Source: an uncultured Lachnospiraceae bacterium (GTDB lineage Bacteria; Bacillota; Clostridia; Lachnospirales; Lachnospiraceae). From it: a stretch of DNA of 64,000 nt. Position numbers and translations under genes: made by a program. The stretch lies in the NCBI GenBank assembly GCA_910587045.1, contig CAJULG010000003.1, positions 96,221 to 160,220 on the forward strand. Reading direction: 5' to 3'. Under the pieces are notes generated by a model, which was given only the letters and a program-made list of their open reading frames with translations, was not told where the DNA came from and searched no databases. This document shows positions 51,972-60,280 of this stretch, one piece after another (the stretch's first letter is position 1; each line of letters opens with the position of its first letter).

Positions 51972-52060
51972 ACGATCATCCTCCTTCCTGTCTGATCTGT
52001 TGCCACAGGCGCAGATCACCTCAAATCCTCCGATTTTTATAGATTTCTGCAATCCGACCT

Positions 52061-52196
52061 CAGGACTCCTCCCGGCTTACGCCGGGTCCCTTCTCAGGTC
52101 ATATTTTTCTATGATTTCGCTTTGCTCCATCATGGTTCGCGCACATTCGCCAAATGTCTGCTTCGCAGCCGCTTGGCTCATTGTGTTCGCGTATAT
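52061..52196 (-). repeat. Dispersed repeat cluster: a GC-rich 39-bp unit plus an inverted copy of the 20.3-kb repeat
   Basis: 52111-52196 is an inverted copy of the unit at 20308 (shared GCGAAGCAGACATTTG and CGAACCATGATG pieces). Beside it, 52061-52099 (CAGGACTCCTCCC ... CTCAGGT) is nearly the same as parts of the 77-bp repeats at 61.9-62.1 kb. The short gap between the aldo/keto reductase and ABC-F genes is thus almost all repeat DNA. Confidence 0.7.
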
Positions 52197-52250
52197 TATA
52201 CCATCCATATACGTATGAACCAATCACGACTTTACCGAAAATGAATATTT

Positions 52251-53789
52251 TTAACAATGCGCCGGCAATTCCACTATTTTCGTGGCGATCTTTTCACAGA
52301 ATCTGACATCGTGTTCTACAAACAGCATCGTCGGTTGATATGCCAGCAGTAATTTTTCAAGCTGCATTCTTGAAAATATGTCGATATAATTCAGAGGTTC
52401 ATCCCAGATATAGAGATGCGCCGGTTTCGACAGGCTTGCCGCCAGGAGTATTTTCTTTTTCTGTCCCTCTGAATAATCCTCCATTTTTTTTGTGAACTGT
52501 ACACGGTCAAAATCCATCTGCCTGAGTATTGCGAAAAATAAGCTCCTATCTAAATCATGTTCCTGACAATAGGCTGTAATATCGCCTTTTAATCGGCCTG
52601 CCTCCTGTTCCACATAAGAAATTACAAGACCGGATGCGGTTTCGCATACCCCCTCCTCGAAAAGGCTCATACAATTATCGGTCAGACCGCTTTTTTGCAG
52701 GATCATTTTAATCAAAGTTGATTTTCCACAGCCGTTTTTCCCGGATAAAGCGATCCGATCCCCTTTATTTATCTCAAACGTCAGACCGTTCCATACCGGC
52801 TCCGCTGCACCTGCATATTTTAAGCTGTAATCCTTTATCGTTACAAGCCTGCTCTTGTGGTGAGAAAGCTGTACCAGTTTTAAATCTGCCACCGTTTCCA
52901 GATCCTGCAAAAGCCCTTCCTTTTCTTCCAGTTCCCGACAGATTCTCTTTTCCATTTGTTTCACCCGGCTCTGCATCTTTTTGGTTTTTGCACCGATATA
53001 GCTCCTTGAACTTATGGATCTGTCATGCTCCTTTACCGGATCAAATCCGATCTTGGTACGTTCGTTCCGGTCTGCCCAATCGGAAGTGCGGGCCGCCGCC
53101 TGTTTTAGCTTCTGTATTTCCTTCTGGTGCTTTTCGTTCTCTGCCATGGCAAACTGATCCTTCCGCTGCTTGTTTTCCCACCAGACGGAAAAATTGCCAT
53201 TCTGCACTTCAATACTGTTCCGGTTTAACACCAGGCAATGATCCGTACAGGAATCCAGTAAGTCCCGGTCATGGGATACCAGAATGAAGCCCTTTTTAGA
53301 TGCCAGATACTGTTTCACTGTTTCTCTGGCCTCCTGATCCAGATGATTTGTCGGCTCATCAATCAGCAGGAATTCGTTATCTCCCGAGAAAAGGATCGCC
53401 AGCAAAACCTTTGTCTGTTCTCCATGGCTCAGCGTATGATACGGTCTGTATAGCAGCTCTGCATCCTCTCCCAGCTTTCCCAGTTCACACAGAATGCGCC
53501 ACTGCTCACACCCGGCTTTCAGTTCATCCATGAATTCAGATGCGGATAACTGCATCTGCCCGTCTGTGATCCGGTACGGGAAATAATCAAAATCTGTAAC
53601 AGTGTCTATGGAGCCCTTGTATTCGTATTTTCCCAGTAACAGATTCAGAAATGTTGTTTTTCCTTTTCCGTTCCGGCCTATGAAGCCTAGTTTCCAATTC
53701 GTGTCGATGGAAAATGAAACATGTTCAAAGACAGGATCAAAGCTTCCATCATAATAAAATGTAAGATCATTTACACTGATCTGTGCCAT
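52251..53789 (-). CDS. ABC-F ribosomal protection protein, Lsa-like
   Basis: ABC-F ATPases bind the ribosomal E site and push drugs off the peptidyl transferase centre. The 512 residues hold two ABC modules. Module one has GFIGRNGKGKTTFLNLLLG, LSHGEQTKVLLA and LLIDEPTNHLD. Module two has LSGKNGCGKSTLIKMIL, YSEGQKKKILLA and LYIWDEPLNYID. The inter-domain linker (about 205-300) is long. The N-terminus (DGSFDPVFEHVSFSIDTNWK) is typical of the Lsa group, which protects against lincosamides, streptogramin A and pleuromutilins. Real resistance depends on linker details not judged here. The leader carries attenuator signals. No membrane domain is present. Confidence 0.88.
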   Translation of the reverse strand: MAQISVNDLTFYYDGSFDPVFEHVSFSIDTNWKLGFIGRNGKGKTTFLNLLLGKYEYKGSIDTVTDFDYFPYRITDGQMQLSASEFMDELKAGCEQWRILCELGKLGEDAELLYRPYHTLSHGEQTKVLLAILFSGDNEFLLIDEPTNHLDQEARETVKQYLASKKGFILVSHDRDLLDSCTDHCLVLNRNSIEVQNGNFSVWWENKQRKDQFAMAENEKHQKEIQKLKQAAARTSDWADRNERTKIGFDPVKEHDRSISSRSYIGAKTKKMQSRVKQMEKRICRELEEKEGLLQDLETVADLKLVQLSHHKSRLVTIKDYSLKYAGAAEPVWNGLTFEINKGDRIALSGKNGCGKSTLIKMILQKSGLTDNCMSLFEEGVCETASGLVISYVEQEAGRLKGDITAYCQEHDLDRSLFFAILRQMDFDRVQFTKKMEDYSEGQKKKILLAASLSKPAHLYIWDEPLNYIDIFSRMQLEKLLLAYQPTMLFVEHDVRFCEKIATKIVELPAHC

Positions 53790-53825
53790 ATCTATCCCTC
53801 CAGTCCTGTTTCCTTATTCCTTCTG

Positions 53826-53863
53826 TAAATAAAATAAGGAACCATTCGTTGCCAAACAGTTCC
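53826..53863 (-). promoter_or_regulatory. Terminator-like hairpin of a probable attenuator before the ABC-F gene
   Basis: On the minus strand GGAAC and GTTCC close a 26-nt hairpin with a T-rich tail (TTATTTTATTT). It lies 35-70 nt before the start codon. The inner TTTGGCAAC (53848-53856) is exactly complementary to GTTGCCAAA (53965-53973) further up in the leader, which offers an alternative, anti-terminating fold. Confidence 0.6.
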
Positions 53864-53944
53864 ATTACATACTATAACCTCATAGATCAGGAGAGATGAT
53901 ACCCTTGCCATCACTTATAATATTTATACACGCAAAAAGAGAGG

Positions 53945-54019
53945 TTATGAGAACATAATCCACTTTTGGCAACATGATAAACAGTATGTACAGCATGATC
54001 CATACTGCAGGTACTTCAT
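53945..54019 (-). CDS. Possible 24-residue leader peptide of the ABC-F gene
   Basis: A short frame begins MKYLQYGSCCTYC, continues LSCCQKWIMFS and stops at 53945. It has five cysteines. It spans the GTTGCCAAA segment that could pair with the downstream terminator, as expected if ribosome stalling controls the switch. The best Shine-Dalgarno (GAGGAGA) is 18 nt away, which is too far, so translation is uncertain. Another small frame overlaps it in a different phase. The remaining stretch 53790-54100 shows no other gene. Confidence 0.35.
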   Translation of the reverse strand: MKYLQYGSCCTYCLSCCQKWIMFS

Positions 54020-54100
54020 GTAATCAAAAGTAAATTATCTCCTCATCTTTTCACCTCTCTCCTTAGGATATTATCACTTTAGCATGCTTTGGTTACTGTG

Positions 54101-54562
54101 TCAACCGGAAGTGCCTTTGGGGATATGATGTTGTATCTTAGAATTTTCTCCTGTAGTTTCAATAATCGCCACCATTTCCGCAGGGGTAATAATAAAGTCC
54201 CTAAATGGATAATGTTTCTGATTACCTGTGACTAAGTAGGCATTATCATCCCTCTTTTCCATAGCTATTTCATAAAATACAAGGTCATCCATATCAATCA
54301 GGACTGCCCCTGTGGGTTGTGGAAACACTTCGACCCCATACTGTCTGACTGCATCAAGAACGATCCGTATTACTTCCTCATGCAGGTGAAATTTATCTCT
54401 ATGCAGAACCTCATCATATTCAGCTAAAATATCCTGATGATACAACGGAATAATCTTTCCTTCAAAAACAGCATCTAATACTTTAACTGTAGCCGAATCT
54501 TCATTTTTTGAAAGTAAAGCTGACAGTAATACATTTGTATCAATTACTGCATAATATTCCAT
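54101..54562 (-). CDS. PIN-domain toxin (COG1569 type)
   Basis: PIN toxins are Mg2+-dependent RNases. The 153-residue protein starts YAVIDTNVLLSALLS with the first catalytic Asp. The second acidic region is EYDEVLHRDKF, and the later ones are IDMDDLVFYEIAMEKRDD and AYLVTGNQKHYP. The antitoxin gene ends 6 bp upstream, so both are in one operon. Target RNA is unknown. Confidence 0.85.
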   Translation of the reverse strand: MEYYAVIDTNVLLSALLSKNEDSATVKVLDAVFEGKIIPLYHQDILAEYDEVLHRDKFHLHEEVIRIVLDAVRQYGVEVFPQPTGAVLIDMDDLVFYEIAMEKRDDNAYLVTGNQKHYPFRDFIITPAEMVAIIETTGENSKIQHHIPKGTSG

Positions 54563-54568
54563 AGATAT

Positions 54569-54865
54569 CTACCTTTTTCTTTCCGCTCTTACTGCCAGAA
54601 TTTCAGCATTAATTTCATCCAGTGACATTTCTGGAACATCCGCTGCCTGCTTTCGTAATTCATAAAAAGCATTTTTTGCTTCTGCTCTTGTTATTGTCTG
54701 TTCAGGCAATCTTGCTTCAAACGGAAGTCCTTTTACCATTTTACTTCTAGCCATGAACATACGGAATGCTGTAGGTAAATCCATTCCAAGCCTCTCATAT
54801 ATTTCAGTCACTTCCTGTTTTAGTGCCTTGTCTGCCCTAAATTGAATTAAAACCTGCTCTGCCAT
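54569..54865 (-). CDS. RelB/DinJ family antitoxin
   Basis: A 98-residue antitoxin of the ribbon-helix-helix type: VLIQFRADKALKQEVTEIYE and LGMDLPTAFRMFMARSKMVK form the DNA-binding half. The charged C-terminal part wraps the toxin. The ATG at 54865 has AAGGAGG 8 nt upstream; the 57 codons before it in frame are AT-rich and non-coding. A RelB-type antitoxin with a PIN-type toxin is a mixed but known combination in Firmicutes. Confidence 0.85.
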   Translation of the reverse strand: MAEQVLIQFRADKALKQEVTEIYERLGMDLPTAFRMFMARSKMVKGLPFEARLPEQTITRAEAKNAFYELRKQAADVPEMSLDEINAEILAVRAERKR

Positions 54866-55056
54866 AAAGATTCCTCCTTGTAAACATATTGCAGTTGTTT
54901 TGCATGTGCCTATAAGAATATTATATGACCTATATTGAAAATTAGCAATTAATTTTATATATAAACAGAAATATCCAAAGTACAAAGCTTTCATTTTGAC
55001 CATATTAAATCTGGCGGCGTTCCAATCCTGAAACACCGCCAGATTCTAGTCTTATC

Positions 55057-58000
55057 CTATATCGTGCCAAGCTTGGCAACCCCAAAGGTAACCTTCTCCC
55101 CGTTGATATTCCACTCCCTGGTAAATCCGCTCATCTGTCCAAGCTGGATGGTCTCTGCCAGAGTATCCTGCTTAATGGAATCGGCATTTTTCGTTATGAT
55201 CTCTGCAATCGTTTCATTGTTATCTACATAGACCATGATCTTGTCCGTCACCTGGAAGTCTGCTTCCTTCCGCATGGTCTGAATCTTGGAAACGATCTCC
55301 CGTACAAAGCCCTCTTCGATCAGCTCCGGTGTCAGATTGGTATCTAATACTACCGTTACCTGATTATCCTGCTGGGATACATAGCCCTCCGTCTGTGCTG
55401 TCTCAATCAGTAAGTCCTCTTCCGCCAGAGATATGCTGACGCCATCCACATCAAACTGAATGCTTCCATTTGCCTTTAGCTCTGCCATGGCCTGATTGCC
55501 GTCTGCCTCTGCCAGATACTTCTTAATTCCGCCTAACTGTTTTCCATATTTCGGTCCTACGGTACGAAGCTGCGGCTTAAAGCTGTAGGAGGTGAAGCCG
55601 GATACATCGTCCTTAAATGCCGCCTGCTTGACATTCAGCTCATCCCGGATAATCTCTGTATAATAGTCAGACAACTCCTTTGCCGCCTTAATATACATAG
55701 ACCCGATCGGCTGGCGGTTCTTGATGCTGGCCAGATTCCGGGCGGCACGTCCCAGTACGACTACATGAAGCACCTCCTCCATGGCCGCTTCCAGCTCAAG
55801 GTCGATCAGCGCCTCGTCCGCCTCCGGAAATGCACACAGATGAATGCTTTCCGGCGCTGCGGAATCCAGTCCTCGTACCAGGTTCTGATAGATATCCTCG
55901 GTAATAAACGGAATCATCGGAGCAGACAACTTGCTGATAGTAACTAATGCGGTATATAAGGTCATATACGCATTGATCTTATCCTGTTCCATGCCCTTTG
56001 CCCAGAACCGGTCACGACAGCGTCTCACATACCAGTTACTCATATCATCCACGAATTCTGCCAGGGCACGGGTGGTTTCCGGAATCTTATAGGCTCCCAG
56101 GGCAGCATCCACTTCCTTGATAACTGTATTCAGTTTGGATAACAGCCACTTATCCATGACTGCCAGCTTATCATAGTCCAGGCTGTACTTAGTCGGATCA
56201 AACTGATCGATCTCTGCATACAGCACATAGAAGGCATAGGTATTCCACAGGGTACCCATGAACTTCCGCTGTCCCTCCACAACTGCATCCTCATGGAAGC
56301 GGTTCGGCAGCCACGGAGCAGAATTGCTGTAGAAATACCAGCGGATCGCATCCGCACCGTAACGGTTCAACGCATCCATCGGATCGACTGCATTTCCCTT
56401 GGATTTGCTCATCTTCTGACCGTCCTTATCCTGCACATGTCCCAGGACAATGACATTCTTATATGGCGCCTCGTCAAACAGCAGCGTGGAGATCGCCATC
56501 AGGGAATAGAACCAGCCACGGGTCTGGTCTACAGCTTCACTGATGAAATCCGCCGGGAAATTCTCCCGGAAAATGTCCTCATTTTCAAACGGATAGTGCC
56601 ACTGTGCAAACGGCATGGAGCCGGAATCGAACCAGCAGTCAATGACCTCCGGTACCCGATGCATCTCTCCGCCACACTTCTCGCACGGGAAAGTAACCGC
56701 ATCAATGAACGGGCGATGAAGCTCAATATCCTCCGGACAGTTATCAGATAATTCCTTCAGCTCTGCAATGGAACCGATGGCATGACGGTGACCGCATTCA
56801 CATTCCCAGATATTCAACGGGGTTCCCCAGTAACGGTTCCGGCTGACACCCCAGTCCTGTACGTTAGCCAGCCAGTCACCGAACCGGCCCTTGCCGATGC
56901 TCTCCGGTATCCAATTTACCTTATTGTTGTTCCTGATCAGGTCATCACGGACTGCTGTCATCTTAATGAACCAGGATTCCCTTGCATAATAGAGCAGCGG
57001 GGTATCACAGCGCCAGCAGAACGGATAATCATGCTCGAATTTCGGCGCATCAAAGAGCAGGCCCTGCTTCTCCAGATCTGTCAGGATCAACGGATCCGCC
57101 TCCTTTACGAATATACCGCCGTATGGCGTATTCTCTGTCATATTACCTCTGGCATCTACCAGCTGGACGAACGGAAGATCATAATTCCGTCCGACCTTGG
57201 CATCATCTTCACCAAAGGCAGGTGCAATATGGACGATACCAGTACCATCGCTCATCGTAACATAGCTATCACAGGTGATATAATGGGCCTTCTTGCCCTG
57301 CTTTTCCGCCAGTTCTCCTGCCACCCGGAATAATGGTTCATATTCTTTCCGTTCTAAATCCGTACCCTTATAGGTTTCCAGCACCTCGTAGGCCGGTGCT
57401 TCCTCGGTTGCTAATTTTCCCAATACCTGATCCAGCAATGCCTCCGCCATATAATAGACGCATCCATCTGCTGCCTTTACCTTACAATAGGTCTCATCCG
57501 GATTCACGCAAAGCGCTACATTGCTTGGCAGGGTCCATGGTGTCGTGGTCCATGCCAGGAAATAAGCATCCTCACCGATCACTTTAAAGCGGACGACTGC
57601 AGATCGTTCCTTTACCTGCTTATAGCCCTGTGCTACCTCATGTGAGGATAACGGAGTACCACAGCGTGGACAGTACGGAACAATTTTAAATCCTTTATAC
57701 AGCAGTTCCTTTTCCCAGATCTGCTTTAATGCCCACCATTCTGATTCAATGAAATCGTTGTGATAGGTAACATATGGATCATTCATGTCTGCCCAGAAGC
57801 CGACCTTGCCGGAGAATTCCTCCCACATACCCTTATATTTCCAGACACTTTCCTTACATTTTTCGATAAATGGCTCCAGACCGTATTCTTCGATCTGCTC
57901 CTTGCCATCAATGCCCAGCAGCTTTTCTACCTCCAGCTCTACCGGGAGTCCGTGGGTATCCCAGCCTGCCTTACGAATGATCTTATGCCCCTTCATGGTC

Positions 58001-58215
58001 TGATAACGAGGGATCATATCCTTAATGACCCGGGTCAGTACATGGCCGATATGGGGCTTACCGTTGGCTGTCGGAGGCCCGTCATAGAAGGTATAGACCG
58101 GACAGCCCTCCTTCTCCTCAATACTCTTTTCAAATATTCTGTGATCCTTCCAGAATTGCTCTACCTTTGCTTCCCGTTCCACAAAATTCAGATTTGTTGA
58201 TACCTTTTCGTACAT
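55057..58215 (-). CDS. ileS: Isoleucyl-tRNA synthetase, long IleS2-like form
   Basis: It charges tRNA-Ile. The 1052-residue protein has the HIGH motif in TANGKPHIGHVLTRV, the KMSKS motif in DKDGQKMSKSKGNAVDPMDA, the CP1 editing domain with TPWTLPSNVALCVNPDETYC, a WDTHGLPVELEVEK stretch, and a long C-terminal extension. Length and N-terminal signatures resemble the eukaryote-like IleS2 class rather than the roughly 920-residue bacterial class. The start ATG at 58215 has AGGAAG 6 nt upstream; a TTG six codons earlier is less suited. A T-box leader lies about 220 nt upstream, with repeats in between. Confidence 0.95.
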   Translation of the reverse strand: MYEKVSTNLNFVEREAKVEQFWKDHRIFEKSIEEKEGCPVYTFYDGPPTANGKPHIGHVLTRVIKDMIPRYQTMKGHKIIRKAGWDTHGLPVELEVEKLLGIDGKEQIEEYGLEPFIEKCKESVWKYKGMWEEFSGKVGFWADMNDPYVTYHNDFIESEWWALKQIWEKELLYKGFKIVPYCPRCGTPLSSHEVAQGYKQVKERSAVVRFKVIGEDAYFLAWTTTPWTLPSNVALCVNPDETYCKVKAADGCVYYMAEALLDQVLGKLATEEAPAYEVLETYKGTDLERKEYEPLFRVAGELAEKQGKKAHYITCDSYVTMSDGTGIVHIAPAFGEDDAKVGRNYDLPFVQLVDARGNMTENTPYGGIFVKEADPLILTDLEKQGLLFDAPKFEHDYPFCWRCDTPLLYYARESWFIKMTAVRDDLIRNNNKVNWIPESIGKGRFGDWLANVQDWGVSRNRYWGTPLNIWECECGHRHAIGSIAELKELSDNCPEDIELHRPFIDAVTFPCEKCGGEMHRVPEVIDCWFDSGSMPFAQWHYPFENEDIFRENFPADFISEAVDQTRGWFYSLMAISTLLFDEAPYKNVIVLGHVQDKDGQKMSKSKGNAVDPMDALNRYGADAIRWYFYSNSAPWLPNRFHEDAVVEGQRKFMGTLWNTYAFYVLYAEIDQFDPTKYSLDYDKLAVMDKWLLSKLNTVIKEVDAALGAYKIPETTRALAEFVDDMSNWYVRRCRDRFWAKGMEQDKINAYMTLYTALVTISKLSAPMIPFITEDIYQNLVRGLDSAAPESIHLCAFPEADEALIDLELEAAMEEVLHVVVLGRAARNLASIKNRQPIGSMYIKAAKELSDYYTEIIRDELNVKQAAFKDDVSGFTSYSFKPQLRTVGPKYGKQLGGIKKYLAEADGNQAMAELKANGSIQFDVDGVSISLAEEDLLIETAQTEGYVSQQDNQVTVVLDTNLTPELIEEGFVREIVSKIQTMRKEADFQVTDKIMVYVDNNETIAEIITKNADSIKQDTLAETIQLGQMSGFTREWNINGEKVTFGVAKLGTI

Positions 58216-58244
58216 TGCTTTCTTCCTTTCCAAATTTAATTTTT

Positions 58245-58340
58245 TCTGAGACTCGTACCTCCAGTCCGCTTCGCTCCCTGTCCGTCGTCTCTTCTTCTGA
58301 GACTCGTACCTCCAGTCCGCTTCGCTCCCTGTCGGTCATG
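58245..58340 (-). repeat. Two tandem 51-bp repeats in the ileS leader
   Basis: TCTGAGACTCGTACCTCCAG begins at 58245 and again at 58296 (period 51), with the following CGCTTCGCTCCCTGTC also repeated. The units sit between the T-box terminator and the ileS start. In the minus frame they would encode twice DRERSGLEVRVSE, but no start with a ribosome site supports translation. Confidence 0.8.
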
Positions 58341-58355
58341 GGCTTTCGCCCAATG

Positions 58356-58417
58356 TATCCGTATGTTATGGAAATGGTATCTGAGCAAGCTCATACCATT
58401 TCCATAACATACGGATA
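58356..58417. repeat. 25-bp perfect inverted repeat in the ileS leader
   Basis: The arm at 58356-58380 (TATCCGTATGTTATGGAAAT and five more bases) is exactly complementary to 58393-58417, with a 12-nt loop that itself holds GAGC/GCTC. The hairpin would form in the ileS mRNA between the T-box and the coding region. It may be the remnant of an inserted mobile hairpin element. Confidence 0.85.
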
Positions 58418-58435
58418 TACTCGTCTCAATGCTTT

Positions 58436-58745
58436 CATGAAAAAAAAGGAACCTGCATCCATTAGGACGAAGGTTCCTGTTCGCTATACCACCTAATTTC
58501 CTGCATACGTCTGCTCCCTGCCATTCACCATGGAAATGCGGACAGGTTATCGAGATATGCGTTTCCCGTAACGCGGGAATGACGTCAGAGTCTAGGAGGT
58601 CAGATATCAGAATCGCCTCTTCGGTCTGCGGCTCCGGAGTGATCTTCACTGCTTCCTTACTGGTATCAGGCTTCCACCATCCCTGACTCTCTGCTACGTT
58701 CCGGAAGTGCTACTGTCTCCATCTGTGCCTTTCATGGTCTTATAT
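58436..58745 (-). promoter_or_regulatory. T-box riboswitch (tRNA-Ile) of ileS
   Basis: The leader senses uncharged tRNA-Ile. On the minus strand, stem I carries AGAGAGTCAGGG and GGTGGAAGCCTGAT, then the specifier loop GTGAAGATCACTC, in which ATC is the isoleucine codon. The conserved T-box reads AATTAGGTGGTATAGCG (58482-58498). The terminator arms AGGAACC / GGTTCCT (58448-58477) are followed by nine T (58436-58447). All parts of a class I T-box are present, and the following gene is ileS. The rest of the gap to the next gene (58746-58833) is AT-rich and probably holds the promoter. Confidence 0.93.
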
Positions 58746-58833
58746 CATTAATATTTTGCCTGATCTGGCAATCTGTTTATTACAATATCACCTTACAATA
58801 CAAAAAAATATTTGTCAAGCCAGGAATTGCCGC

Positions 58834-60213
58834 TTATGCATCTGCCTGACCGCTCTGAGCCTTCTGTTCAAAGAACCGGTCCACTTCCTTCTTGATTGAT
58901 TCCGGCGGAAGTGATTTGGACAGATATCCTGCCGGTTTGAGTGCAATTACCTTTTCAACGCTTTCCCGGTTCACCCTGCTGGTCAGGAATATGATCGGAA
59001 TATCCGCAAATTCCTCTTCTGAACGGATCATTTCCAGTATCTGGCTGCCATCACAGACAGGCATCTCATAATCCAGTATGATCAGATCCGGACGATCCAG
59101 TGTCATACTTCTGATCGCAGACAATCCCGATGTTGCTGTTAACACCTCATAATCATTGCCAAGTAATTCCTGCATCATCTTCAGCATAAAGACAGAGTCA
59201 TCTACCACAAGTACCTTCTTTTTCCGATTGCTTACAATATTTTCTTCCTTATTCTGATTCAGATACTTTTCAACCTCTGCCATGGCATTCTCCGAGATGA
59301 TCGAAACTCCATCCTCGCGCTGCGTCAGATCAGTGGTTGTCATGCAGAATGAAAAATATCCTTTCCCGGTGTCAAACAGCATACTGAACTGCGGACTCTG
59401 TTTCTCAAATACCTTTTGGAACTGCTCATAGGTAAGCAGCTGTTCATCCTTTATCTCAGCCTCCTCCAGGGATGGAAAATGCTCCATGATATGCTCTACA
59501 AGCTGTCTGGCTGTATACCGCGCTGCATTCATCATCATAACACTGATCGCCTCTGATCTGGTCTCTATTACACTGCCGATGGTGCTGACGATCAACTGCT
59601 CCTCAAAGACCAGAAAGAATTCTCCCCGCTTCTTATCTCTCGTACTATAGATCAGACGGTAATAAATTCCATTTCCAAACTTCTCTCCGCCATAACAATC
59701 ACTGAGCAGCACAGAATCGAGGCGGAACATATTATACAGCATACTGGCGATCGCCTGCCCTACAACTGCCTGTTCTTCTTCCGGCTGAAGTCGTTCCCAC
59801 TGTTTGATCGTTTTTCCACTGACGATCGCCTGATCCTCGATCAGGGTATGACCGATCAGCCAGCCGGCACACACACCAAGAAAATGATTGATCGAGTCTT
59901 CTGAATAGCCGGTAGCTTCCAGTTCTTTCTCAAGTGCAGTCAGTGTCCGGTCACGAAAGTTTCTATGTATACGCTTATGCATTTCAAGTCCTTCGTAATC
60001 AATGGAAGCCATATAAGCTTCCTCATCTGCAAAATGCTGAATCGCATGATCCTTGAAGTATTTTACGGCCTCCTGACAGACCCATTGGCTTTTCTCCTCA
60101 TTCTGGCCGAAGCTGTACAGCTTATTCAAAATGCTGAACAGCTTCTTATGCTCCTTGTCAATCGTTTCTACTCCAAGATTATACCGTTTGTCCCACATTA
60201 TTTGCTTTTCCAT
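58834..60213 (-). CDS. Bacteriohemerythrin fused to a response regulator receiver domain
   Basis: The 459-residue protein starts with a hemerythrin domain (1-135) holding all di-iron ligands: His in WDKRYNLGVETIDKEHKKLF, HAIQHFADEEAYM, MHKRIHRNF and IGHTLIEDQ. A middle domain (about 140-320) with VVGQAIASMLYNMFRLDSVL is unassigned; its helix-strand order slightly recalls CheX/CheC phosphatases. The C-terminal receiver (about 335-450) has VLVVDDSVFMLK, phospho-Asp in LIILDYEMPVCDG and Lys in PAGYLSKSLPPE. Together this suggests an oxygen- or redox-responsive signalling protein, perhaps in chemotaxis. GGAGGG is 7 nt before the ATG at 60213. Confidence 0.82.
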   Translation of the reverse strand: MEKQIMWDKRYNLGVETIDKEHKKLFSILNKLYSFGQNEEKSQWVCQEAVKYFKDHAIQHFADEEAYMASIDYEGLEMHKRIHRNFRDRTLTALEKELEATGYSEDSINHFLGVCAGWLIGHTLIEDQAIVSGKTIKQWERLQPEEEQAVVGQAIASMLYNMFRLDSVLLSDCYGGEKFGNGIYYRLIYSTRDKKRGEFFLVFEEQLIVSTIGSVIETRSEAISVMMMNAARYTARQLVEHIMEHFPSLEEAEIKDEQLLTYEQFQKVFEKQSPQFSMLFDTGKGYFSFCMTTTDLTQREDGVSIISENAMAEVEKYLNQNKEENIVSNRKKKVLVVDDSVFMLKMMQELLGNDYEVLTATSGLSAIRSMTLDRPDLIILDYEMPVCDGSQILEMIRSEEEFADIPIIFLTSRVNRESVEKVIALKPAGYLSKSLPPESIKKEVDRFFEQKAQSGQADA

Positions 60214-60280
60214 GTATATTCCCTCCATTTCTATCCTGATAGCATTATAAAAAGCAGACACACGTTTTCAGCAACACCTC

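Noticed and set aside
54101..54865. PIN/RelB pair as an anti-phage system
   Set aside because: It is an ordinary toxin-antitoxin pair without other defence genes around it; nothing in the sequence supports a specific anti-phage role.
58130..58339. A 69-codon minus-strand frame over the 51-bp repeats before ileS
   Set aside because: It overlaps the ileS start in another frame, consists of repeat DNA and lacks a ribosome site.
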